This document shows, in pieces, positions 33,481-44,835 of a stretch of DNA of 64,000 nucleotides. A model generated the notes under the pieces. That model was not told the origin of the DNA, did no database searches, and was given only the letters and a program-made list of their open reading frames with translations. The DNA comes from Lumbricus terrestris (taxonomy: Eukaryota; Annelida; Clitellata; Crassiclitellata; Lumbricidae), in contig OX457036.1 of the NCBI GenBank assembly GCA_949752735.1, positions 88,478,987 through 88,542,986 on the forward strand, given 5' to 3'. Made by a program: the position numbers and the translations under genes. Numbering within the stretch: the stretch's first letter is position 1; the number at the start of each line of letters is the position of its first letter.

Positions 33481-35185
33481 TGCATATGCTCGTATTCATT
33501 CGTGTGATTATGCTCATGCATGCCAGTCATGCAACTATAGCAACCCATGCTGGGCATAGAAATTCTGCTTCGTTTTTGTTGCTATCCGCTTCTGTCAAAT
33601 CTAGTTAAAGCCCTTTGGTATGCCAGCCGATACAATGTCTCTGGACATCATGTAAATCATTGCTCAGCACTTTATCGGGAAGCTGAGTTGGTATGCCTCT
33701 CGCTTTTAGTGTACTCACGACTTCAAAAAATTGTTAGGCAATTGCTCCAGGTCCAGGATTAATCGTTCCAATCCTTGATAGCACAATACATATATTATAG
33801 TAATATCTCGGGGAATAACGTTGGAAAGTAATTCGAAATCTATTTCGAATTATTCTGATTTTTTAAACAAATGTGTCTTACTCGAATCGTCTCAAGTAGT
33901 CTCTACCGTGGGCACCTTTAGCAGCTTTCGGCACATCTGTCATGATCCGTGCTTAGACATTAGCTCAAATTCCTGGCGCCGTATACCTGTCTAGAATGCA
34001 GTTCAGGGCAGCGTGTACGTTACTGTAGTGGAACGCCAGCACCGCTAATTCTGAGCGCATGTGTATGGCAACTCAGGTAGATCTACACCTATAGCCTACT
34101 CCACTGCTTGGATGACTTCAAGTCTATAATTATGACATCTATGGCAACAGATTCTCTTGACGGTAAGCGTCGCTGCAGCTGAGAATTTACCAGTAAGTAG
34201 CAGGAAGTAGTAGAACGACGAAAGTCTGGCTTACACATTTCACTCATCCGATGCACTATAGAGTGTTTTGTCTGACACGTACTTTATGTAGCGCGAATCC
34301 TGTGTGTTGCTTCAGCTGTAGAGGGAACGTGCGCCTAAGAGTCTCCGGAAGACCTAATTGGATGAAGCTGTGGAAAAAATTGAAAGAGCACCTTGAAAAA
34401 TGTGGTCCATAAAGATCAGAGAATCGTCAAGTCATTGTCAATTTTTATTAAAGAAAAACGTTAGAGAAGATTATAACAGTTACTGCCACAAATTTACAAA
34501 GCATATCCATACATGACGAGTAGTGTATATTCTAACCTTTCCATTATAAACTTAGCCTAAAGTCAATTTTCAAAACAATTGCTCTCGTTTTTTAGTTCTG
34601 ATTCAGATATACGGACAAACATAATTTAGCAATTCTTTAAAGTAATAAATAAGTCAATGTAGGGTAAAGTAGCCCATTATGGGCACCCTCCTAATATGGA
34701 CACCCCGAAGAAAAGTATTATGTAAAACTTTTTCGTGTCGCCATCTCTCGAATTCCAGCAGAACGGCAAAGTTTGATGTACTTAAAATTTAAATCTGCAA
34801 AGTGACTGTGTGATTTTAGAAAAAAATTGTTATATAAGATTTAAATGTTGGCAAAGGCGTTAGCAATTTTCACAACTCTTGTTTCCTGCATTGTGTTACG
34901 TGTATCCGATGGTTTCTTTGAAAGTAAATATCTCTGTGTTGAAAATTGTTTTGTGATAAGGTTGGTGTGCGTTGATAGGTGATTCCTGTAATGCATTATT
35001 TGTATAGGCTAGCCGACGTTCAAGCTTGTTATAGGTGAGAGCCTAATATGGGCATTGGGCACACTTGTTCTGCCCGAATATTGGCACCTAATAAATGGCC
35101 TGAACATGGACCCGAATATATGGGCTGTGGCATCGCTGATTAGCAAGGAACAGTATATTTTGTTTATTTCTAGGAAACGGCGTGC
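33481..35185. other. Intergenic, no gene recognised
   Basis: No supported exon. Around 34670-34710 and 35040-35110 there are related words (AATATGGACACCCC, AATATGGGCATTGGGCAC) of the type seen at ends of some DNA transposons, but no defined element. Confidence 0.4.
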
Positions 35186-35189
35186 AAAA

Positions 35190-35425
35190 CGTTGGAGGTG
35201 TACAAACTGTACGTTAACAAATGTAGTGGTGGCGTCGTTGCCTTGAAGCCGGAAGGTTCGAGGTTCGAAACCACCTCAAGTCGCCGCGTAGGGACCTTGG
35301 GCAGGTCCTTCACTCGCAATTGCTCAGCGCTTCGGCGTGAAACTCCGCTTTGCAGTCGGGAGCGCCTCTGAGTAGAGTGCCTGAAGGGTCTCTATAACAA
35401 GTGCACATACAAACAAACAAGCTTC
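35190..35425 (+). repeat. tRNA-derived SINE with LINE-like 3' end
   Basis: A head with a GGTTCGAAACC B box (about 35262) preceded by GTGGTGGCGTCGTTGCC, then a body (GGGACCTTGGGCAGGTCC, TTCACTCGCAATTGCTCAGC), then GGGAGCGCCTCTGAGTAGAG ... CTCTATAACA, close to the 3' ends of the L2-like LINE fragments in this window, and a CAAA tail. This is the classic SINE design in which the tail is borrowed from a partner LINE. A partial relative is at 51545-51700. Confidence 0.65.
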
Positions 35426-35865
35426 TTATGACTGAGTTTGTTAATAGGCCTACATGTCAGCATCTCCGACTCAAAGGCTGCCTTGGACAGTGTTAAAGAC
35501 TTGTTTGTTTAATTCCATTATGCTTTTAATGACAAGACTATGGCATCGGGGGACCTGCATACAAAGTATCTTTGGAAGTTTGGACAGTATCTAAGTATAT
35601 AGATGATGACACCAACCCAAAGCCTGAACCTAACCGACACTCGCATCGCCAAACCTGACCCTAAGCGACACTTAGGTTCCCGATACTATAATTACGCCCT
35701 GTAAGCACCCTTCATTCACGATCGGTGGCATTGCCAACCATGTCAAATCTTAGCATCGTGCTATATAGGCCTATAGACCAATACCCATACCAATAGACTG
35801 GTAAGCCTTAGACCTAATAAGAGTTGAAACGTGGTTGTAGCAAATGTGGTCTCGAATGCAGCTGA
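35426..35865. other. Intergenic, degraded MITE relative
   Basis: Contains a decayed relative of the 18291-18432 MITE (about 35590-35702), recognised by CCTGAACCTAACCGACACTC and CGATACTATAATTACGCC. Nothing else recognised. Confidence 0.4.
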
Positions 35866-35869
35866 CCCT

Positions 35870-36690
35870 TGAAACCGGAAGCAACGCGCGAAACGGACGA
35901 TAGTAATCAGGGCGTAGCTGCTGAGTTTTTAACGAAACTCAAAACAGCCGAACGACGTCGAGAAAACCACTCGTCGGGTGAAGCTGCCCCATCCCCTCCC
36001 TCCCTCCTACCTCCCCCTCCACATTCTGCCTCTCAGGTAGGGGTCGCATCCGGCCAAGCGAGCCGTCGAGCTAGTTGGGCGTAGCGCGGCAGGAGATGAA
36101 CGGTATTCTAGGTATTCCCAGTCGTTCTTGCTTAACGGCAACTACAGCGCTAATGCGTGCCATACATGCATCATACACTTCAACGGGTCTAATTGAGCAG
36201 AGAATCGGCGCTAGCGCTCTCCAGCTAGCCGCCGCCCGGTAGCCCGTTCGCCCGTCTGCCTCGCTACCAACAGACAACCGGCCGACTTCTCTTAGACGCT
36301 GAACAAACTCCCAGACCTGCTACCGAGGTTCGAAGCCGCTGCCGCTGCCGCTACCGCCGCCACCGCCGCCTCTTGGCCAGCCCAGCAGCGCATTATGCTT
36401 GATTCGATTTAGGGAAATGAAATAGGTGATTACATCTACGAAGGACTGACATTATTATCGAAACACCGCCGCATGTGTTAGTATCATCTGTGAATGATTT
36501 GCCGACGCATCCACTACACGGCCTGCACCAGTCGCCGGTCGGTCGGATATTGCAGCTCAGCTGTTCAACATCTGTGAGGCGATGCACGAGCGGTGGAGAG
36601 AGAGAGACAGAGGAGCGCGTGGCTGCTTTTGCTTCTGGCAGAATCTGTGCGGTTGGAGAATTCTCAGACTGTTCAAGCAGAGGGAAATAA
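35870..36690. other. GC-rich, CpG-dense patch, function unknown
   Basis: Clearly GC-richer than its surroundings, with pyrimidine-rich (CCCTCCCTCCCTCC, 35993) and GCC/GCT triplet runs (36335-36370). Could be a promoter or 5' exon of an unseen gene. Open stretches exist in several frames but none has recognisable motifs or clear splice sites. Confidence 0.3.
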
Positions 36691-37570
36691 ACTAGTTAAA
36701 GAGGAGGCGAGTAATTTTATTATATTGCTGGAATAAAGAAGAAAAAGACAGAGATACTTAAACGGTAAAGAAACGTTCATTTTTTCTTTCGATTCAGGAA
36801 GTTTATGTCAAATGATGTGCTTGCATCTTGACAGCAACTGTTGTTTCTTTAATAATGATGTATTTATTTTTGTATTGGTGCTGTTCAGTCATTAATTCGC
36901 TACGAGAACTTGTACAGCGTCTCATCAAGGGAACTACTAAGAGGTGCTCTCAACCCCAACGCGGCCAAATATTTTGTGAGGCCCATCCTGCAGCATGCTT
37001 TTAGTGTTGTTTGTGAGAAGCCCTTTTGCTACGGCACAACAGAAATTGTCATTGCTATTATTACTAAAGCAATTTTAAGATGAGTGAGGAATGCATGAAA
37101 GGAGTTCCAAAAGGGAGATGAGTGTCAAGGGGGAGAAGGATTCCAGATTGATTGCCTACCACCGAGAAGGTATGGTTGTAAGCCTTCGAATGTGGTCAGT
37201 GCGCAGTGATCCTCGCAAACATTACTCATCTTCAGCCGCTGAGCATTTTTTGCAAATAATGCGTCACGGTATTTAAATAGTAAATTAAAGGCACGACAAT
37301 AGCAAGGCCTTCAATGGATTATGTCTTGAACAAGATTTCCATTCAAATGACCGTCTCTTGAAACTCTTTGCATTGTGATTTTGATGGCCAATCTGTTGGA
37401 GTCAGTAAATCGGATCAAAACTTTGTCTTACATCTCCACGCGATTATTAAATATTATCGGGAGAATTTATATTATGATGTCTTCATTCGAAATTATTCGC
37501 TTTTAGGAAACTGCTAAGAGTAGAATCTTCATTTTGCTCGGCGATTCCTATAGGTAGCCGCGCAGGAGCA
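36691..37570. other. Intergenic, no gene recognised
   Basis: AT-rich sequence with no motif I recognise. Confidence 0.4.
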
Positions 37571-37576
37571 TCCATA

Positions 37577-37632
<56 letters not shown>

Positions 37633-37693
37633 GTACGTACGTACGTACGTGCGTGCGTGCGTGCGTGCGTACGTACGTACATACATACGTACG

Positions 37694-37733
<40 letters not shown>

Positions 37734-37868
37734 TACGTACGTACATACATACATACGTACGTGCGTGCGTGCGTGCGTACGTACGTACATACATAAATAC
37801 ATACATACATACATACAATCATACATACATACATACATACATACATACATACATACATACATACAATG
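37577..37868. repeat. Structured tetranucleotide array (CATA / CGTA / CGTG)
   Basis: Nearly 300 bp of 4-mers in blocks: (CATA)n, then (CGTA)n, (CGTG)n, back through CGTA and CATA, and the cycle repeated. Adjacent units differ by single transitions between CA/TA and CG. All frames are open on both strands; not a gene. Confidence 0.95.
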
Positions 37869-37899
37869 TCATGCATACATACGTTCATTCACACATGCA

Positions 37900-38170
37900 T
37901 ACTTCTGTTTCTCTGGGCCGCCGTTCGCTACGCTCAGCTACCTGTGGAGACTTCCTCGTCCCTAGTTTATGTACTGCGACCATGCAACGAAGAGCATTCT
38001 CCGTGGTGGGTCCAGTTATCTGGAATTGTCTCCATGTGGCTCTCCACTCGCTTAGCTTCCCTTTCTATCGTCGTCTTATGGCTTTTTTTACCAGACATGG
38101 GTTGGGATCGCCTCTGAGTAGTGAACTTGAAGAGGCGCTATATAAATTTATGTGATTGTTTTATTGATTG
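37900..38170 (+). mobile_element. LINE 3' fragment (L2/CR1-like)
   Basis: Encodes L-R-S-A-T, F-L-V-P, R-R-A-F-S-V-V-G-P-V-I-W-N, with a stop at 38153-38155, then GAGGCGCTATATAAATTTATG and a TTGATTG tail. Directly follows the tetranucleotide array. Confidence 0.85.
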
Positions 38171-38429
38171 ACATGCATATCATCCATGGTATCTCAATTC
38201 AAATTGCCTAAAACGAATAAAATTTCAACTATGTTATTTCGCCTGTTTATCGTCATCTGCACCATTAGTCAACCATTAGTCATTACCCTAGGTTTCTATA
38301 GCATGCCGCTACAGCTTGAGAGTATACATGTAAATCATATATAACCTGACAATCTATTTTAGTAAAATGGCTTTTGCTATAAAGGTATACAAGATACTAA
38401 TAGAAAAGTGTAGGTTTACATTGTTGACA

Positions 38430-38433
<4 letters not shown>

Positions 38434-38488
<55 letters not shown>
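38434..38488. repeat. (CA)n(TA)n microsatellite
   Basis: (CA)n followed by (TA)n; insertion point of the element at 38489-40764. (TA)n resumes at 40763-40810. Confidence 0.9.
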
Positions 38489-38489
<1 letters not shown>

Positions 38490-40764
38490 TAGGGTGGTCG
38501 CATCTGTAATGGCAAATTTTCAACTTCATTTTTGTTCTTTCCCCAACCCACCATTTGGTGCCACTTGGTAAAAGACTGATGCAGCCCAAAAATTATCCCG
38601 ATAGAAAAATATTTAGGACTAGCACAACGTGTTTGAAGTTTTGGATTTTACGAAATTTCATCGTCTTTTTGAGTATAATGCTAATTTAGCTACATTTTTG
38701 GACCTATGGCTAGTTTTAACAGAAATGCAACATTCTTTTACTCAAGCACGACTGACAAGTATGTCTGACTTCTACAATGATGATAATGGTTTGTTATATA
38801 TTTTTATGAACAATTGACCATCACAATAGTATTTGACTCGTGAGTCCCTGAGATCGATGACCATAAACCTTTACTATAATTCTATAAATCTACTTAAAAT
38901 TTCTGTTAGCTGCCATTGGCACTTTGCTGTTGAGTTGCTTGACTCGGGTTCTGCTAAAAATAAAGATAGCCCCTCCCGCTTCTGGCTTGGCCGACCAGAA
39001 GTGATCCAGCACTTAGGCCATTAGTGTTAAGCTACCGAACCCACTGCTGTAAAACCGATCTGCGTGTCGTGCTATAGCGGGCCGTATTTCGTATAACATG
39101 TACTTGTAATCATTCTGCGGTGTGTCAGATTGGGTGATTAAATGAAGATTATTGTACTAGAAAGTCAACACATTGCCATATTCTTTTGATAGTCCTGATT
39201 TCTATCTACAGGGATTCCTTGTTACACTAAAGGCTCTTTATTACATGCTTAACTTTAACACAAATTCTGATATAATACGGACAAGGACCTCAATAATAGT
39301 TGAACTAGAGAAAACTACTGCATGACACATGTATTTTCGTTTATTGTGGTAATCAGAGCAGAATGACACAGCGCATCACAGATAAGATTTATCAAGAGTT
39401 GCTGTAAAGAACTGAATCAAAATAGATGTTGAAATTATTGAGATCATAATTTTTATAGATCAAAGAAATTACTTATTACCACATAGGAGTCAAAAAACAG
39501 CTTTTAAACAACTTCCAAAGAGAGCATCATAATTGAGTGCCTGATGAAGACTACTCACATTGTTGTCTATTTCATAATATAGAAGTTATCCAATTAAAAG
39601 TATAAGCTTACTTTTAGGGCTGAAAGAATGAACACAGAGTAAAACAATAGACACAGAAAGTGCTGTCAAGAGTGGACTCAAATTACACTGCCTTTATTAG
39701 CTATTGTAAATTAACTACCTATTATAAATTAGCATGAAAGGCGATGGTGTCAAACACGTAAGATATATGCGACTCAAAATCTTTACATCATGCTCAGCAA
39801 TGGATCCAGCTGAAATTACAGTGGCCGCATGGACATCTCAGACGACCAACCAATTCAAGGGTATAAGTATAGCACTCCCAAGACAACACCCATTGGTACA
39901 CCCTTGGAGGCAGATGAACACCTTCCTTGGGCAACATGCCAGAGATTTCACTTTGAGGGAAGTGAATCGTGAAAACTACAACATAGCTCAAACCCATGCA
40001 AAGACCAAATGCAATTTGAATTGTGAGACAGTGTAATAATGCCTCAGCTCGAAAACATTTTAGCCTAAATTTGAGATAAAAATTCGCATCTAAAAATAAT
40101 GGATTTCTACTTTTTAATATTACTCCAGTTCCTTGTACCCAGTAACCCCATGAACAATGACGGTAGAAAAAGAAATATTTCTCAGAAATCAGACCTCATT
40201 AAGAATTTTGGTGATTTTGCAGAATAAATTAATTATATAGGACACAGATGAAACCGCACAAATTTTTTATTTTTCCCCAATATAATTTATACTAATACTG
40301 TTCCCTTACTGTAGCAGTCTAAGAACAATACGCTATTATAATCAATCAAGACAAGGTAAAGCAGGTACTATATGTAAAGAAATAAGATATGATAGATATT
40401 ATCTGTGATGCGGTGTGTTATACAGGTTTTCTAGCCTTAGAAGAATTTTTCTTGAAGTGGCGCTATATAAATTGATGATCATGATTACGATGACAGTAGC
40501 ATCATCATGTTTAAGTGTGGAGCAACTACAGGTAGTTGAATTGATTCCTGGTTTGAAGATTCCTGGTTGACTACAGCCATATAGCTACTTTTGAGCATTA
40601 GAAGTCTTGCTATTATAAGGGTAAAACTTTGATGGCGTTGTGCTAGTCCTAAATATTAATATTTTGACTTACAACTTTTTGTGTGATGTTTCTGGGGAGA
40701 ATGGAACCAAACAGCGCCTTGGGGAACAGTCAATTCCAACTTTCATTTTTAACGACCACCCTAA
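38489..40764. mobile_element. 2.3-kb DNA transposon, TIR TTAGGGTGGTCG
   Basis: Perfect 12-bp terminal inverted repeats TTAGGGTGGTCG / CGACCACCCTAA inside a TA-repeat. Inverted similarity extends inward for about 130 bp, including ATATTTAGGACTAGCACAACG (38609-38629) and its complement (40634-40654). An unrecognised plus-strand reading of 100 codons lies at 39734-40036, with nothing matching a transposase I know. Also contains a LINE-like 3' scrap (GGCGCTATATAAATTGATG, about 40460). Probably a non-autonomous element; superfamily open. Confidence 0.75.
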
Positions 40765-41075
40765 TATATATATATATATAATATATATATATATATAATA
40801 TATATATATACTATAGTCCCTTGCTTCTACTGATAATTATCTTTAATTTGATTATATTAATTTTTGTGTACTCGTCCAGTATGGTTTTAAATAGGTTGTT
40901 TGAACTTCCATACCTCACCTCTGCATTACCTTTAAATGATTTTTATTGAACCATCTTTCCTCAGGATTACTATCTAGGTCTCATGATCAGCCATCAACCA
41001 TTTCCCTCTGCAGCTGCTTTCGTCTGATCCGAACTTCCATGACGCAACCCTGAAGCTTCGCTGCGATTGGTCCAG

Positions 41076-42081
41076 CCATTGCCTTCTATATACTGACAGG
41101 CCGTAATGCTGACTAAATTTAGGCTGATGACGTCACACTGCGGGTCCGTCCGATTCAAACGGAAAGTTTGTCAACACGTAAAGCGATCTTCGTTTTTTTC
41201 AACTTTCTTGCCTAAAAGTTCGAATGTCGTTGAGATTTACTTTTACCTAGTGGGATTTTTAATGATGTCACGCATTCTTGCTACTTGCTAGACCTTATAA
41301 ATATATGTAATTGAATTTTTGAACCTTTGGATTCTATCATCGTCGTCGTTCGCGTCTTTCGGTTGGACTAAAATCCGTTGGTTGCTTTCAATCGATATAC
41401 CTTTACTGAATTTCAAGAATGCCTCGACATTGTTGTGTAACAGGATGTATTTCTAACTACACACTCAGGAACGAGAAATCGGATTACTCTTCAATTTTGA
41501 GCATACTCAGTGAAACGATTTTGAAAGTGTTGTTCAGTGGCTATAGAGAATTAAGTGGGAGGCAAGAAACACTGGCATTAGGAAAGGGAGGTTGACAAGA
41601 GAAACTGCACCTGCTCTGCAACATACTTTGACGTCTATAAGCTTAGTTCTCTTAGTCACATCTCCTGGAAAGTCTTGACTAAGTATGTTTTAACAGGCAA
41701 ATTTCAAATTGATTACTTGGAATACAGATTTTCCCAGTATAGAAGATTGGCTGGCACTAATTTTCATATTTCTGTACGTGAAATCATGGAATGTCAGAAA
41801 AGCTAAAGCTTAGCAGTATAGTGCACATAAATTCTGCATCAAAGGGCAAGATGTCAATAATTTTGAAATTTGCAAATGACTGTTTCTTAGAGAAAAAGTC
41901 AGATGATAAGATAGAATATTAGAATGTGATATCAGTACTTTTGAAGGAGTGTTGGGTGAGTGCAGTCTAATAATATTGTCATTATTAGGATTGTTTTTAT
42001 TTATATGCTGCTGCTACTGCTACTACTGCTAATACTACTACTTATCTGCTACTACTACTACTACTGCAGCTGCTGCTGCTG

Positions 42082-42145
<64 letters not shown>

Positions 42146-42599
42146 GGCTGCTACAACTACGGCTGCTACTACTACAGCTGCTACTACTGCTGCTGCTGCT
42201 ACTACTACTATTATTACTACCTCAGCTGCTGTTGCTGCTGCTACTACTGCAACCACCATCACCACCACTGCTACTGATTATTTATTAAAGTTTATCAATA
42301 CAATTGCTGCGGGTTTTTTAATTATTGCCATTACTGTAGCGTAATATTATGATGTTATTACTATAACTTTCTGCTGAATACCTTTGGAAAACCCCTCTAA
42401 CTTGACGCAGCGTTCATGCATGAGCATTAGAACGCTGGCGCAGTCAACTTACTTCGAGTGGCCTTTTAGACATTTGGAATTTGCCATTAAGTATCTATAA
42501 TGTTGTGTTCATTAACGCACTATTCAATGAAGCCGACGGACCCAGGCTGTGACGTCACAGAATCAGCATTACGGCCTGTCAGTATATAGAAGGCAATGG
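41076..42599 (+). mobile_element. THAP-domain DNA transposon remnant (P-element-like), 1.5 kb
   Basis: Terminal inverted repeats of 37 bp with perfect match (CCATTGCCTTCTATATACTG ... ), then a looser match with GTGACGTCA and GGGTCCGTC. Directly repeated TCCAG abuts both ends (41071-41075, 42600-42604); a longer TGGTCCAG also flanks if 3 bases of the right end are counted. At 41419 an ATG opens M-P-R-H-C-C-V-T-G-C, the diagnostic start of a THAP zinc finger, open for 58 codons to 41593-41595. A second frame around 41570-41640 reads G-R-L-T-R-E-T-A-P-A-L, like the end of the THAP fold. THAP domains occur in P-element-type transposases and in host proteins. The right half is filled by a (CTA)n/(CTG)n array (42008-42275). 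No catalytic domain remains. Confidence 0.75.
42008..42275. repeat. (CTA)n/(CTG)n trinucleotide array
   Basis: Inside the THAP element; long open frames here are repeat artefacts. Confidence 0.95.
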
Positions 42600-42648
42600 T
42601 CCAGCTCTCCGGAATAGGTTGCCTGGCAACCTATGATATCATTTAGAG

Positions 42649-43491
42649 CAGGGGTTCTCAAACTGTGGTACGCGTACCCCCAGGGGTACGCCAGGCGCTG
42701 GTTAGGGGTACGTGAAAAATTCCAGAAATATAAATTTTCTTTGAGTTTATGGACTTTGTGTCCAAGTTTCTTTGATTATATTTTTAACGTTGCAACATTT
42801 AACAGCATCGTCATTTCTTTCTTTCACAGCCTATATTTAGACTCACATACAAATACTATGCAGTGCATGCGACATATTTATGTTTAGGTCTATTACAATA
42901 ATTTTGAAACAAATAGGCCTAATGTATAAATGATTTAAAGTAGGCCTACCAAAGCCAGAATATCTCAGACTGTATCATATAGAGCTCAAATAGCAGAGGC
43001 CAAATGATTAATTTTTGGTCGAGCCTTACATTTTGTGATTACAAGCTTTCAGCACGTCATATCTGGGTGAAACTGTTAACTATTCTTGCTATCAAAAACA
43101 AACATGGGGTAAATTTGCGTTTGAAATTGACAAATATTAAACCAGATATTGTAAATCTGTGCTAGTCTGAACAAACCTGCATGTGCACAGCACTATAGGT
43201 TGGCTCTTTTCTCTTTCTTATTGGTTATAGAACAATTTTTCATTTTAAAATTGTTGATAAGATTATATGAGTCAAAACTAGATTTTGCTCCCTTTATAGG
43301 GGCTTATAAGCCTATAGGCCTAGACTCTAATAAACGATGTCTCCATTGATTAAATGGACTTTTAGTAAACTGTTGTCACTGCCAGAGGACATCGCAATGG
43401 CATTTTGTTTCTGATCTCACTTTGCTGGGGGTACGCCATCATTCGATTTTTTACTTGGGGGTACAATAAAAATAAAGTTTGAGAACCACTG
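42649..43491. mobile_element. Non-autonomous hAT element, 843 bp
   Basis: Ends CAGGGGTTCTCAAACTGTGG and, as right-end complement, CAGTGGTTCTCAAACTTTAT, followed inside by GTACCCCC motifs. Perfect 8-bp target duplication ATTTAGAG at 42641-42648 and 43492-43499. No coding. The CAG-TTCTCAAACT end is typical of hAT elements. Confidence 0.95.
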
Positions 43492-43499
43492 ATTTAGAG

Positions 43500-44734
43500 A
43501 CTCCTTGGTCTTTTTCTGCAATTGCTCCGTAAATTAGTGTTTTTAAATTGCCCCATTCGATTCTCTTATGTACCGTACTTGTCGTTAGGTCAGAAGAATT
43601 TTTAGTATGACCTGGGAAAAGTCACTACACCTGACGAAGTTAACCTTTCGCACAAGTCCAGTAGAAAACTCTCTCTTTGCAGACCATTAAATGCGCATGT
43701 CAATATAATATTATGCAGCCATTAGCGTGATTTTCCGGTTCAATTGCACACATTAAGATGTCCATTTCGATTAAGCTGTTCGCCCTGCAATACTATATCT
43801 AAGCAGTCTATACGATTATGTAACCGGCTGAAGTTCGACCTTATGCAAGGTGAGATACAGGTGATCTGATACCCAGTTGGTTGGCTCTGCAGCCTCAGGC
43901 AGAAGAGCATCAGTCTGTACACATTGATGATCTCTCATCGCCTCATCCATCTTTCGCTATCAACAAACACGCACATCCACGTGTAACACGAACACCAAAT
44001 TGAAAACGTGATACCACGGCGCTCAGCCGAACGACGATGCCTATGAAAAATAGCGGCCTTTACCGCTTAGTATATGCACGCAAAAACATTCTTATTATAC
44101 AAACACGTATGTTGCTGTTCTCTTGTACATGTATATACGTTCGTCGGCACATAACAACCACAAAAACATCAAAGAACGAGTAAATGCATTGCATGGCATA
44201 TACACCAAGAAACAAAAATACGGCTAGTGTGAACTACAATGTAGGCCCATGCAGTTGGGTGTGCAGTGTAGGCCTACGCGGTGTCAGAGTATAAAGTATA
44301 CACCCAGGCTCACATAAAAAATTGTACGTGACTGGCTACATGTGGCTTTCGTTTAGTTATGTAAATGGTCTGATGGCAAACTGTAGACAGAGCCACATAA
44401 ATTTCCACATAATTGTGGCTCAACTGTACGTATATATCCCGTATGTTGTTATGCCACAAAGCCATGGATACTCCCTTTCCAAACATGGAGACCCTATTAA
44501 GGGGTCCATGATTCATCAAATTGCGAATAATTAGGCCTACTTCTAAAGCCATCAAATGATAATTAGTCAAGAAGGACGTCAGGTATTCTATTGGTAAGCA
44601 GGCTGACTGCTGTGAGAGGGGAGGGCATTTGTGGTCTATTCGTGGCTTGTGAATGTGTGCTATTTAGGCCGTCAAGTGAGTGAGTAAATAAAGAATTCTT
44701 CAAAGCGGTTTTCATAGTGCGCTGTGTGTTTTAT
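43500..44734. other. Intergenic, no gene recognised
   Basis: No supported feature apart from scattered TAGGCCTA words (44268, 44533). Confidence 0.4.
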
Positions 44735-44835
44735 TCATTCATTCCGAAAATTTATATTGCACCCCATCAAGAAATCTACTCAGAGGCTCTCCTAGTTCGG
44801 CCACGGCTAAGCTGAAAGGTGTTTGGTTTACTAGT
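44735..44835 (-). mobile_element. LINE or SINE 3' tail, minus strand
   Basis: ATTCATTCATTC tail followed by AAATTTATATTGCACC and ACTCAGAGGCTCTCC, the reverse complement of the common LINE/SINE 3' end in this window. Confidence 0.6.

Noticed and set aside
37483..37965. Long Met-Tyr-Val/Cys and Arg-Thr-His frames
   Set aside because: Translations of the tetranucleotide array in several frames and both strands.
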